Assembly (NCBI GenBank): GCA_017562135.1
Contig: QEYB01000652.1
Span: forward strand, 124,001-188,000
Source of the DNA: Dipylidium caninum
Taxonomy: Eukaryota > Platyhelminthes > Cestoda > Cyclophyllidea > Dipylidiidae
DNA: 64,000 nucleotides
Direction of reading: 5' to 3'
In this document: one piece after another, positions 23,155 through 36,718 of the stretch
Numbering within the stretch: the first letter of the stretch is position 1
How the letters are laid out: each line of letters opens with the position of its first letter
Position numbers and translations under genes: made by a program
Notes under the pieces: generated by a model
Seen by the model: the letters and a program-made list of their open reading frames with translations, nothing else
Databases searched by the model: none
What the model was told of the DNA's origin: nothing

Positions 23155-25956
23155 CTGCACATAAAAAAATGTGACTGCCAACTCAGGTGTATAGTGAGAC
23201 ATTTCCGTCAATGAATCATATAAGGGTGACTTTTAGTGTCAGAAATGTATAATTATACACTCAACAGTAAATTATGGCCGGTTTCCGACAATCATACATG
23301 TGCCTGCCAGTCAAATCGGTCAAGTCACTTTTATTAAGAGTGGTCTAGAGGCGATAGTACTTTAACGGTAAGCCAGGTACCCGGTAAATGAAGGCAAAAC
23401 AGCCGAATGCGTCTAAAGCTGCCCATTTTTACAGGCGGCTTTATGCACAAGACTCCATTGGCGAAAAACCAAACTGTTAAAATGTAAAACAGTTGGAATA
23501 TGCAAACGTTTGGGAAAGATCAGCGATATGTCCATTGGTGGCGATATTGGCTATGATATTTCCTTACCCATATCACATAAATCAGCCCTACAGATGAATA
23601 TTCAGTGCGCCTTAACGCCCCGTAGACCCACATTCCATCGCAATGAAAGGTTAAATAAGAGAAATCATTCGGTATGCAGTGATGTTGAAAATAACCATGT
23701 TATGCCAGTACCGCGGAGCTAAAGTATGCTGAGTCGTAAACACTTTACTCAGTTGATTTAACGGTGGGAGGACTAATACTGCGCTGAGGTAACGGCAGAT
23801 GGAAAGAGGTAAATGCCCCCCGAAACTAACAAATTACATGCGAGTAGAAAGGAGCACGAGTGCTACAGTTCAAGTGGAATATTTAGGCAAAAAAGAAACA
23901 GATTTGATTGTACCCTGGTAGTATCAGGCGACTGTGACGAAAAGGAGGGACAGCTCGCTAGTCCGTCTAAAACACATATTTGGACGCTTTTTGCACCCCC
24001 TAACAAACACATTTTGAGGATTTTTACTAATCACAAGCACTCAGCTCGAACAGTGTTAAACGGAATGCCGATGCCTTGGTTAGAGGGTTTTATCTACACA
24101 TATGCAGAAAGCAATCGGGTCGACTAACAGTTCGATGGACTTTGTGGCTGGGATAGGTTTCTTCTTAATCTGAACCAATAATCAGTCACCTCTGTAGCTT
24201 AAACTAAGGTCAAACCAGGGGAAAAGGTTGATGTGAAGCCCCGTTTAACGGTTAATGTACTAAACCACACACAAATTACAAGATTATTAATACACTTTAT
24301 GGGTTAACAAAAATCTTAGGTCAACTGCTCCATTGTCTTTTACTTTCGCAATGCAGAGTCAAGATTTAACGATCAGTTAATAAGAAAGCTCAGGCGTGGA
24401 AGACGAAAGGCGAACAATCTGCCCCGACTTTATTATGCGGTCTTGCTTCTATCTCTACACAGTAGCGTTGTCTCGTACCACTACTACGGCAAGAGCGCCT
24501 CTGTCGGAATCCCATCACCTAACATTTCTGGACAAGACGAGCGCCATCACAATGACGGTGGCAGGGGGGTGATTTGGTTCATGTAGCGCTGACTGAGCTT
24601 AGTTCTTACGCCAAGAATGTGGAACAGGCATACGTTTTGAACAGCTAATTCTGCAGATTTTCAACAGGGGGGCAAAACGTGCAGAGAGAGAGGTTAATTG
24701 CACAATTGGGATTTGTGGGGGTAAAATCGAAGGGTCTTCAACCCTGCCCACCCCCACCTCACCACTTCCTCCATCCTCTGGCAGACAAAAATCTTGGGAT
24801 AAGTTGAGAATTAAGGCGAAGTTACTAAAGAGGACGAAGTGGAGATAAATTTAGGAAGTTCATAATGTCAGGAGTCGTAAAGTATAGCTCATTCCTGAAA
24901 GCCATTTTCATTGTCAAGATTATACACGCCAAACCTATCGTTGCATGTTTCCGTTAATAAGAAAGTGGACAGACCAAAAATGAGACTGTATATGAGATAG
25001 AAATATAATTCTCATTTTTGATTGACATGAGTCTGATCCGCCGACTAACCCACGAGATGTCAGTGGTGCAGATTATAAAAATTTCGGCTTGCCACAACTT
25101 GGTAGTAAACAGTAATAAACCTGTATCTTGCAGTGTTCCTAATGACTATGCCCTAGGAACACAAAGATATTTGCGTATTGCCAAAAATGCCAAAAAAGTA
25201 GAATTCTTTTTAGTACACTTCGTTACTTGAGTTATCAAAAACAAATGTCAAAACAACTCTTGTAAATTCAACCAAATGGACAACAATAGATGTGCAGTTT
25301 GTTGCCATTTCTGACACAAAACGACGGTCGTATGAAAATTGAAGCATAGGTGTTCGCCATACTCCGATGCCAGCAGAATTTGTCTAACACGCATATTACT
25401 TGAACTAGGAGCCCACACACATTTGTTAAAAGTCATTTCCCGTTCACACAAACGAGGAGAGGGTGCCGGCTGAAAAAATAGGTTGGCTTTCAAGCGAGGT
25501 AGAAAAAACGGTACCTGATGTTATTAACAAGCCCGGATTTTTTTCACCGCAATGCTCCGTAGAACTGCAAGTTCGGTTGTCGGCGCGGTTAAGACAGGGG
25601 TCCTGAAGTTGTTCGACTCCTGTCAACTCTACCCGACTGAACTCATCCAAAATTAGAAAACCTAGGTGTAAAAGAAAAAGCCTTGATGAAGACAATAAAC
25701 CTAAGATAGCGGATTTGAGACTGTAAACCATAGGTAGTAAGGTAATAACAAACATAAAAGTTTAATAAGAAAGGAAAACCGGTCCATATGAAAACTGCAC
25801 GTTATTTACATCGTGAAGTCAAAACATGTTAACATTCGACCCGAGATTTGAGTTCAACATTATTTACCCACGAGGTTGACTGAAAAATCGTGTTTTTAAA
25901 CGGAATGTAATATATTGACATGTCCTATATACATATAGAAACGCCAATATCTAATG

Positions 25957-25995
25957 AAAAGGCTCCTGAATTTCCTATCCGTAGAGGAGCCTTTT
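25957..25995. repeat. Perfect 11-bp inverted repeat (hairpin)
   Basis: AAAAGGCTCCT at 25957-25967 and AGGAGCCTTTT at 25985-25995 are exact reverse complements with a 17-base gap. It lies in a probable intron of the RPA70-like gene. The stem is too short for a normal microRNA precursor. Confidence 0.7.
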
Positions 25996-27034
25996 ATCTA
26001 CGTAAGGTGGACTTGAGTAAAAGTAAACCACTGGGAAACAGGAAATAACATACGGAATTCAGACTGGGAAGTCCCATCGCAAAGCATTCATTACCGATTA
26101 GATGATTTTATTTTCGCAAAACATTCCTTTTATAGGAGTCATTTGAGCAAATGTAGAGAATAATGATCAAGGCTGGACTGCACACAATAAGCATAATCTA
26201 TGGTATTATGCGGGTGTTTTCAATCACACGTAGATTTACCCCCAATGGTGGCCTTCAAACACAGGATCATGTAGAGTCCCGGGAAAATTCATATCTTGGG
26301 AGATAATCTTAACCTTATCGATATGTTGCAAATAATACGAGTCAGTAAGTAGCCCATAACTCATCCTGTTAAGTAGGAACAACCATTAAAAAAACGATAA
26401 AACGAACTTCGAAATCACGGAACATTTGATCACAAGGGGCAAAGGCTATGTTTAACTTAGCGATTTCGCTTTCAAATTACAACATACGGAGATCCGCCCA
26501 CAGAGTAAACAGTGCTTCCACTATATCCACTTTGTATAAAAGTAGGGATAAAAAAGCGAATGAAAAGCCAAGCGAGCCGATCATACAAGGTTAAAAAAAT
26601 AAGACAAACAATTTACTATCGTATAGACAGAAATTGGCTACCATGGGTTCCAACTCTACAAATAATTCTGCTGGGTAGGTCTGCAGTTTAGAAGGTTAGA
26701 ACTTTTGCTCTGATCTCTTGTCAACCTTCTTCTCACAACATTTACGCTAGTCATTTATTCTGCACTCGAAAATGGGCTAAAATAGGGACGTTAAAATCTT
26801 ACTTCGTAACAGTACTACTTCAAGTCCTCCATCCTAAAATTTGGCTTGACGACTCCACACGCCACAGCTTAACCCCCAAATATACCCCACGCGAACTTTC
26901 GTATTCTAACCACTTGAGAGGTCATTCTGGGTTCCATTAAAAAAACCTTAGGACAAACGTTGGCAAGTAGAAAATTATTCTTATACAACAGCATTCCGAC
27001 CTCAGACAGCTTGAAAATAAAATTAAGCATCTAC

Positions 27035-30000
27035 CTCGAGCAACAACAGCACCAACAATGGAGAGTGTGATGCGGTAGGACCAATGTTGACCGTAGATGA
27101 GACCAACAGAGGGCGAGAGGCAAGGGGACGTAATAAGTAGAGTTAGAGGAGTAACAGCATTAGCGGCGCAAAAAATTAAATGGACTTTGTTTTGAGAATG
27201 TTTTGGCTGTGATAATACTGCAAAGACGGCAGAAAGACTATCTTCATAGTTTAGATTGTCTCGAGCACCGGCTAGGATCCGCTCGGTAAGAAGAGACCCC
27301 GAAGGTAGCTTAAACAAAGGAAACGACAGTAAGCTCTAAAGACGAGTATCGCGTGTTAGCAGTAAAATTAAACTCTACTTACCTCGTACAAAAGAACTCC
27401 AGTCAAAATGCATCGAGAGAACGAAGGAAGGAGAGGCTAAAAATAGGAAATGATAAGTGCTCGATCCGCACAATTTATTTGTTCCAGAAGGATTCAATAG
27501 TAAAATTGTGCCGATATTTTAACAGTAAGTCATGACCACTTTGTGGCAAAACAGAGCTCCTTTCGGCAGAAAGCGTAAGCTAGGACGTCACCAAGACAAA
27601 TGACACCCAGGGGAAGTTAGTAGTAATACCCACCATGAGTAAAAAATAACAAAGAAGCTCGGCTTCATTATGAATGGTCGCATGAGGGGAGAATCAAAAA
27701 CGTACGAAGAAGAGTGGGAGAACGGTAGCCTCAGAGAATGCTGACGCCTGCAAGGAGAAGTGAAATTTCGCAGAAGTTTTGAATATAAATATAGGCACGT
27801 TCCCGACGTTATCATTAGAGACCGTGAATTGGGATAATCTTTCATCTCGGTTTAAAATATTAGCAAAGCTACGATACACATCTTCGGCTTTTTTACAGAT
27901 TCTGAAAGAAACAAAAAATGGTAATAATAAAAGAAATGAGGAATTGCGAAACGCAAATGATTATAAGTGGTTCCATTACGTAAAGGACTAACCGAATTTC
28001 ACCAGTTATTATTAACAAACGTCGTCTGTAACCATTGCTTGAATGCTAATGTCTTGTAAGTCAAATGAAATTCTTAAGTTAAAGACGAGGTGTTTGTTAG
28101 AAACTTTGGGTCAGTATGGCTGAATGCAGCTTCCCGAGGATCAGCAGCAAGACACTTTGAGCGTCAGAAACAAACAACCAATTACCTTCACTGAACGAAT
28201 TAACTTTAAAGGGACCAGCGACCTCGCTCTGTTTTACTAACTCATTCGGCTTTGGTTCAGGTCTCGCACAACTGTTTCACCCCATAAATTGGAATCATAT
28301 CAAGTACACCCTATCAGTGCTTAAGGCAATTATCTAAGTGAATAAACCTCGTCAGTCCAAGTTTTCAGTCATCCACAATTTTGAATGAAATTTAGGATGC
28401 AAGTAATATATTGAAACAAATATAAAAATCTCGCTTCTCTCCCCGAAAAAGCGTTAATTGAGTGCGGATGGTAATAAGGAGTTGAAAAGGTATGAAATAG
28501 GAGAGAAATTATCAGACTTAAAAGTTAAGAAACTCAGGCATCTCGTGTTGAGTTATTAATTTAAATTTGAGTGAAGCACTATCAGCGAAAGTCTATGAAT
28601 TATAAACGACACGAAAAAATGCATAAGTTCTATTATAGACTAGTTTCCAAAGTTAAGCATAGAATCGACTCAAATGAAGTACCCAATTGGACTATCTCAC
28701 ATCTTATGATTCTTCTTTCTACCTATACACCTCAGTCCACCGAATTAACCAATGGTCCTTTAAATAATGCTCCGTTAATAAAAAAAGTCATGTCAATCTT
28801 TGTTGTTGCTTTTAAATGAAATAATTCACTCAAATAAGTGTTCCATCGCTGAAAACGAGGGTATCAAAATGGAGCAATCATGTGACAACATAATTCTGAT
28901 GGAGATCACAATCAGAAAGTCAAAACATCTTGTCAAGAAAGTAATAGGTGTCCGCCGCACCCACGACATATAAACATGATTGTTTTTCTGAATATTGCTA
29001 TATCCGATGTCATAAGGGAAAAAGCCACTCATTACCGTGGAATATAAAGTTATAAAAACACAATTGTCAATATAAGAGATGAACCTTCATTGAAAAAGTC
29101 TCTTTGAGAAAGGAGCCCATACGGGTTGTAATGATGTAACCTACCTCAAGTCGGCATCGGTAGAAACTAAAGGTAGCGCTTTAAGACTGTAAACACTGCC
29201 GGGAATCAAAACTCCCAAATCATAAGACGCTTTTTTCGAGGTGCTTGCATCGGCATTAATCTTTTGCCATTGACGACAGACCGATTGAGAGAAAAGAAAA
29301 ATGGACAACCTTCCAGTGGATAGCTTTACCAAAAACGAAAACCTGTAAAGGAGATTACAGATTATACTGATACACTTAAATGGCTAATCAAAGAAACCAC
29401 AATCCTTACCTAAGTCTCTTCTCAAACCAAATGAGGCTTTTGTTCAAAACAAGGAGGTGCAACTGGGCGTGCATTGCAGCGCACAAGTGCTTAATTGTCG
29501 CTCGGCTCCTATTCTAAGGGAAGAAATAATATTCATAGTTTTACCGAATGACATTAGGAACTTAACTTACATCATAACCAAAACGATAATTGCAAGTGCA
29601 CCAGGCATTGTTAGCGGAATCTAAGTTAGAAAAGAAGTCAACGAAAGAAGGTAGATTGAGAGGAATCTACAAAAAACGGAAATGAGAACAAACTTTGGCG
29701 AATGCAAATGCATGCTAATGAATGTTTCTCAACAACAGCCAAATTTGTTTCTCGAGGTATTTCTTGAATGGCGACAGAATATGGAGAAAAGATTATCCGA
29801 CGAGGTTCCAAGTCTCGAGGGCCTATTTCACTCCTAAATGAAACTTATTTATGCAAAAATGTACAATAACCATGGTGGTGTTAAGGTAAAAAGCAACGAG
29901 CATTTTAAGGAATCAGCTTTTCTCAGAAGCTCCCATTCGGACTCCGTGAATGAACTAGCTGGCCGTATGATAAGGTCGCCGTATAATGTGATGGCTAGTA

Positions 30001-30911
30001 CGTGGCCCAAGGTGAAGCGAAAAGTTGAAGGAAGGACGAGGGAACTAATTTTGAAGAGCCTCGGAATTCGTCCAGTGCCGAAGTCTGAGAATAATGAATT
30101 GAGAAAAATAATTGGAGCTCGGATATATAGACAAAAATAAACACAATCTTTACCAAAACTATCTTGTTGGGTATACTCCCGCATAACTTTATCTGACCGA
30201 GCACGCCTCAATAACGTGGCTAACCGCAAAGACAGTGGCGACCTTACAATTAAAGGCTTCAGCCGTTAAATGCGTGCAAACCTTAATTCTTTCCTCGACG
30301 GCAATTCGGAGACCTCTACCGGACTTACAGCACTCCTCGCATCAGACATGAATGAATTGACCTTTGCATTAACATCTTGATTGATTACCTTTCCGAGAGG
30401 AATAGTATCTCGTATAATTTCATCTTCACCTCTCGTGTCTGAACTGAGAATGAAGCTAAAGGAGGCCCCTTGGTGTCTTATTTTCTCATTATCTATCTCT
30501 TCACCGTCACTTTTGTCATCAGAACTTCCCGAATCAATCCTCAAAATATCAGTTTCTCCTTCCGGTGAACTGAGATGCTCGGACTGAAAATTATGAGAAT
30601 TTTAATTCACTCACGGTGTCATTGATAGAAAGCCCGATTTCATAGTTAAGGTCATTATCTGTGAATTCGGCCTCGCCGTAAAGTGCTGGTAGCGATACCG
30701 TGCGGTGTGAATATTTGATTTTGTGAAAGTTCCTCCGAACATCCGAGTTAAAGCTTGTCGAAGGGGGATCCCACATCTCTACGTGGATGGAGGTTACGCT
30801 AAAATCCAGTGGTTTATAAATCTTAACAGATGAAACAGCTAAGGGTATATTCATGAGAGAATATAGTTCTATACTATAAATCAAGTTATGCTTTGCTTCC
30901 AACGATATGTG
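27035..30911 (-). CDS. Upstream exons, probably of the RPA70-like gene
   Basis: Several open segments have matched splice sites on the minus strand. 30911-30615 (99 codons, HISLEAKHNLIYSIELYSL ... YEIGLSINDT) and 30583-30329 (85 codons, acidic, GSSDDKSDGEEIDNEK) are joined by a 31-nt intron in phase 0. An open segment continues from about 30281 (VCTHLTAEAFNCKVATVFA). 27901-27799 (ICKKAEDVYRSFANILNRDE) and 27747-27706 (ASAFSEATVLPLFF) are joined by a 51-nt intron in phase. 27217-27035 (QNKVHLIFCAANAVTPL) ends in phase 1. Further likely exons lie at about 25250-25490 and 25500-25640. I recognise no family from these alone. They are assigned to the zinc-ribbon gene because strand and spacing fit and no other start or stop intervenes. 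The start codon was not found. Confidence 0.5.
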
Positions 30912-31619
30912 CTAGCAGCGGACAAATAAATGGAAGGAAATATACGACATCTTGGACGGAAAATGAGAATTACCGTTTCCTCCTAATCTGGCCAGTGATA
31001 TTTAGGAAAGAACGTTTTGGGTCGTCAGACATGCTTTTTTGGAAAGATGCATTAAGGTAAAGCAACAAAAAGAGACGAATTTGGCGTATAACACTTTGTT
31101 AACCGATGGGGGCAAATATCTCTCTCAGCGGACCCACTCAGGGCCATTCAACCGCTTCCAAACGAACAACTTGGCCAGCTGTTAAGCGTTTCGGTGTATA
31201 TAAACAAACGACGGAGATATTATTTATCAATGAGCTACGTTTCACGCATAATTTGTCCTTGCACTGACAACCCCTACTGCTGAATGGCCATTAATATGAA
31301 TATGATCCAGTTATTTTTCTCAAGAAATGGTTAATCGGGCGACAACTTGTTTTTTTTAAAATAACCCGATTTATTTATATCAAAATAGCATTACGTATGT
31401 TTCATCTTTCGAAAGTCGAGATGATCACTTGCGGCAGAAAACATTGCCGTTCGGTGTAGTTCATGATTCGATGTGCCAAACGAGACCTTAAGTTCTTAGT
31501 TTCAAATTTCATATTTTGTACCGCCGTTTGAAAAATTTTCTTAAAATTGGCCACGCCTACAGCGCAACAACTATAGCAACTGTTCAATTATCTCACTGTC
31601 TAACGAGAATTTAAGGAAG

Positions 31620-34600
31620 AGTAACAGCATTAGAGCTGTTATATTAAATTAAAATGAACTTAAAATACAACAAACCAGTACTCGCCTCTGAAATGATAAC
31701 TTCTGCTAATTCATTGTATCCCAAAATTTTTTGACTTACTGCAAGTTATAAAGCACACGAGGCTAGATTACGCAGAGGTAATGCACGGAAATAAATACAT
31801 TCTATGTTTTGATGTGAAATCCAAGGACTACAAATATTAAACTGTCCTCAGTCCTAACATTTCTACACCCTTACCATTTGCATATTTTCCTTAAAATTAT
31901 ATACATTGCATTCTTTCATACCTTGAACCTAACCTCCTCCTTTCTCTCATTCGCGCCATATTTATTTATTTATTTATTCCTTTCTCCGATAGTGTTCTTT
32001 ATCTCTCTCCACTTGATGCATTTACAGCACATGGGAAAGACCACAATTCTCCGTGTCACCTCTTCTCCTTTATGGATTGCTGCCTTCCATATATCCTACC
32101 ATATTTGATCCATTGAAGTTATGCGTATTTGGCAGTGTTTGTACAGTATGAATCATTTTTTCTATAAATTATCTCCTCACTTGTTTGCGCTCACGTCTCC
32201 ATCTATAAACTTCAAAAAATAGTCATAAATTTTTACGTTAAAACTCAATCCTAATCATCCCCAAAGCGATCGACGTCAATTAGGATTTTATTGTGCAATG
32301 GCGAAAACATGCACCAAATGCAAATCGTTGTGACTAATTTGTCACTTGGTTGTTATTATAAAAATGTCTAGACACCCAATGCATCTCGCAAAGGGATACT
32401 TTTAGGTGCTCGTAAACACAATTGTTAAAATTAAGGGCAAAACAACGTTTATTCAGTCTGAAACTTGGGTTAATATGAGACGATCCGAGTCATTGCTGAA
32501 GGGGTAATAAATCTTATTTTGGCGGAGAAAGGTTTACTACTGGCACGCAGAAACTTCGGAAAGCTATTTCCCTATGAATAATTCTTTCACACATTTTTGC
32601 AGCTGTGCTAATGTGTAACCTGCCACTTATGCATAGTGAGACATTAGCTTCTCAAATCACTTTTTTGAGTGGACATTCTGAAGGTCCAGATATTTGTCGC
32701 AGAGACACAAATGCTATAAATGTCAAGCGGTGTCAGTTTAATTATCAAATACGACACAATCTTTTATTCCACACTTTGGCTAGAATGTGAAGGTGAAATT
32801 AAAGTAGAGATGGTAGGAAATTTTACTTGTGACTGAAGCACATAATTGTGACTTTTACCGTGAAGGGACAATGACAACTTAGGCAAGCTTACCATAAATA
32901 ATGCCGAGATAATGGTATTAATTGATATTATGTAGATTTATTTGCGACACCGTATCCTCTTATTGCTAAGGATTGTTGTTGATATTTTTTATTTGTCGCA
33001 AAAGTTCTTGCGAATATGTGGAGGTGTAGGCGCCGCGCCTAGTGAATGAGACCTTTTGATTTGAAACGCTAGTGAAGTCTTCAAACAATGGTTACTGCCA
33101 TCTAATCCGTCTTTTCGTAGTAATGAGGCTCATCTTCATCTATCCAAACACGGTGACTTGGTGAAGTTTCCAGAAACCAAAAATTTAGAAATCAAGATTA
33201 AATTCACAAACATGAAACTAAAGGAATAGTCATTGTCACTCATAAATTTGACTATTTTTCTACGGAAAGCAACAGTCAGCACACATTAGTTGGAGTCCCT
33301 GACCGAAGTAACATTCTAAATAAATTTTTTAAGAGCGCTCACTAGTAGACAATATGTCATTTATAAAGTGCTGTCGAGCCTCATTTAACCTTTGGCAAAA
33401 AGGTTAGCTCTCAGTTAAAAATTACCCCATAATAGTAAGGATATGCTTGAGTTTACCACGCACATTGCCACTAATACTACGATTAGATGTTGCTAGTCCC
33501 GCTGGCAACCAAATTACTTTCGGTCATCAAATCGACTAAACGAATAAGTATGATAATCATTTGTTAGAATGAGGAAATGTTATGATAGCGCTGGATAACA
33601 GACTACTACGTAGTCTAATGCAACATGTTTTAACGTGTGAAGGTTCTACCTTAACTCAATTTTCATGCTTATGCAAAGCGAATTAGTTGATGAATCGTAT
33701 GCTCATTGCTCCCGATCCTTTCGTACTTTGACATACATTGTAACTATTTGCCACCGTGAGGGACCACGCGGATTATGTGATTAGACAACTACAACAATAG
33801 GGTAAATTAGTTTGTATTTCACGGATGCTTAGTAGCTTGTGTTAGGCAAGATTATTTATTTTAAACAATGTGAAGGAAAATAGTTGCAGGTCTTGATCTC
33901 TATGCATAATCAGGAATGTTAGTAGTTCCTGCTACCTCAAAAAGGTTCATAAACGAATCAGTGTAGTTGACTTGTGGAAGTAATCTGATATGCGTCGTAG
34001 TATCTCACTGCAACAGATATCCTGGTACCATGGCTTTGAGACTTTAAATTCTCGTATTGATGCGTGCTTAGCGTAATCGCTTTAGGGAGGCAAATGTCAC
34101 TTTGTTTAGTATTGCCGCTTTTGATATATGTATCTCATGCTAACACAAGCGATTAATTGCAAAAGATTAGTGTATCATGTCCTATTTCTAATCAGTGTTG
34201 TGTGTTAAAGAAGCTTAACTGTCACCGCTTGAATGAGCACTTGTGCTAATATGAGTGAATCCATGGGCTTAGACATTTATCATGTTTCTACTGACGACAA
34301 TAGTACCCATTTTCCATTGGTGTCCCACTTATATTTGTTAGAGCTTTTGTTGCAGGTAAGACCTTGATTTGGGCATTCTAATTACTGATTGGCCTGTAGG
34401 GCTTTATATCAAGCCCAGTACGTTTCTCACCTGGAATTTTAAACAGCGCCCCTGACTTTCTCGGACGTCTGGATTCGTCGCGTGGTACCTGGTGTGTGTA
34501 TCGGTTGTTGCCTTCATTTATGTTTTTTCTTCGTCAATTTCATGTTATTATCAACTGTCTGCACGTAGTTTAAAGTATACTGAACTTTCAGACGATATCT

Positions 34601-36210
34601 ATCTAATCTTTCACTCTCTGTAGCGAGTATTACAATAGTTCACTACCAGTATTGCGCATATTTATGTAATGCAGCTGATATTCTGCCGTTATTCTACTAT
34701 TCTAGACTTGTTCACTCGTTACCATAATAATTTACTCTTTTCTGCGTAGTCACCTTTTTAATTTTTGCAGTCTAGACACTTTTCCGCATGTATAATTATT
34801 GGATGCATTCATGTGTCCTTCCCATTCGCCACTTCTTTACTCTCTTGTTTCTTAAATTTGCCACATCCTGGCAACATTTTCCGTTCTCTCCTTTTCTGTA
34901 ACTAACATTTTGGCGGTAAAGTATTTCGCTTTACCAGTGCTGTAAGGTGATATAATAAACCGGTTGGTATGGATTTTGACAACCTCAAAAGTTGCAATTT
35001 ATGACCAGAAAAATGAAGTTTTCACACTCTCCTGAGGGTGTACACATTTCACGTGTTATGTATACTATTTGATTTCAACGTTTCTTTTCGTTGGTGGCAC
35101 TTAGAGCCTGCCCGATGTGAATGATTCAACTGAGATTTGACGCTCGAATTTTACCTTTTTTCTACATGAAGAATTTGGTGTTTGTTCTGTTTGAAAAATC
35201 ATGTGCTAGGTGTGGTCTCGGAAGTTTGTAGTTTTCTTAGTGTGCATGGATTTTAGGAACAAAAATTTCTTCAGACTTCATTTTCTGCATGCTAATCGTT
35301 TTTTACTTTTGAAATTGGTCCATCATTCCTTGTCTGCAAATTATTGAGATTTCTAGCTCTAAAGAGAGGATTAATTTTCTTATTGGACACTCCCCACTTT
35401 CTACCATTCACGGACTTTATACTATCAATTCTCTGATTTGTCATTCACTTCAAATAGCTTACATTTGTAGATCATTAGTAGTCACTGTTTTTAAGGATTC
35501 TGTTTTTAGGAAGTTTCATTGGATGATCATCGACGCTTTACAACATTTTTCTCGTTTGTGGATGATGTTGCTTTACTTTTTCTGTTCATCAAATGCTATG
35601 GGTTTTCTACCGATTGCCCTTCTATTCGCATATCGAATTACAATGTTAGGCTATTTTTGGAATAACTTATCTGAGGAGGGACGGTGGGGAAATACATGGG
35701 ATATTACTACTTGACAAATACTACCTGAAATTTACATGTTGGTAAGGTGTTGACGTTAACATTTCTATATTCATGGCAAATGTTCGTTAGCATTCAGTAG
35801 AGAGATGTACTAACATTTTTTTCCTTCCTCCCTTAATCGTCCAGCGTAAACATTCACTGGTTTTAGGATGTCCGACTAGATCGCTTGCTTTATTATGGTA
35901 TTACTCCTTTTTGCTCTAGCCGTCACTAAGACTAATTTTTTTTGGCCTGTCCTTATGTACAGTGAATATTAGGAGGGCACCACACTTATGCTAGAAAATA
36001 TAGAGCATATGCACATAGTGGGTTATTTGTCTGTTTGAGGTATTAAGTGGCTTGGTTATTTTACTGTCTATTTACTCTGGTAATAACCACTGCCATCAAT
36101 TACTGTGTGCACTTTTTCCAGTAATGTGTGGCCGCCTGGTCTAGCCACAGGAAGGGCGGTCTAGTTTTATCAGGCCCCTCTGATTTTAAGATGACAGCTA
36201 CAGTCTAGAC
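31620..36210. other. T-rich region upstream of KEAP1, no gene recognised
   Basis: No exon is supported in 4.6 kb. The plus strand is T-rich, as are the KEAP1 introns further on, while the plus strand of the neighbouring minus-strand gene is A-rich. This suggests that part of it is a 5' intron or leader of the KEAP1 transcript, with a divergent promoter near 31.6-32 kb. That is an inference from composition only. Confidence 0.35.
31960..31978. repeat. ATTT microsatellite
   Basis: About four and a half copies of ATTT in a T-rich stretch. Confidence 0.8.
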
Positions 36211-36718
36211 AGTCATGTCTACGTTGTATGGTGTTTACACACTTAGGCTAAGATTTGAGACAGGCAGACACGCGTCTGCGAAGGTGTGTTTTGCGTCGTG
36301 GCATATCAGACTATTCACTTGGCAAGAGGCAGACAGTCAGGCAACCAGACGACACGCACCCCTCTCTGTGCCTGCGCGCACGTGCTCGGTTTATTATGTC
36401 TCACCGTCTGCCCCCTTGCCTATCCGTACAAAGCAGGCTCGATCATCATCAGTGGTAGCAGTAGCGCTAGCTGCGTCGGCATCATTAACTTGCGCGCACG
36501 AGCCCTAGTGTACATTGTGTGTGTGGTTGTGTCTGTGTATACGCTTTTCTCGCTAACCAACTGGCTGGCAGTGGGTCTGTCTCTTGCCTCTCCCGGTCTC
36601 CTTTCACATAAACAGGAAACCACCAACGCGCGCACGCAGACGTCTCAATCGTCACTTACGTGTCTCCTTTCTTCCTCCCTTGCTCTCTAGACAATGACGA
36701 AAATCTAAGCGCTCTACC
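36121..36718 (+). promoter_or_regulatory. Probable leader and promoter region of KEAP1, with upstream ATGs
   Basis: A GC-richer stretch lies directly before the KEAP1 ATG. It contains upstream ATGs at 36215, 36255 and 36286 that open frames of 97, 67 and 134 codons, all closed before 36719. None resembles a known protein. If this is 5' UTR, they could dampen translation of KEAP1; if the transcript starts later or is trans-spliced, they are irrelevant. Confidence 0.3.

Noticed and set aside
25604..25625. GTTCGACTCC, tRNA B-box-like
   Set aside because: The flanking bases do not form a T stem and no A box lies upstream.
31402..31587. 61-codon minus-strand open frame as 5' exon of the RPA70-like gene
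   Set aside because: It lies in the right place, but I could not match a donor to the acceptor at 30911 in phase.
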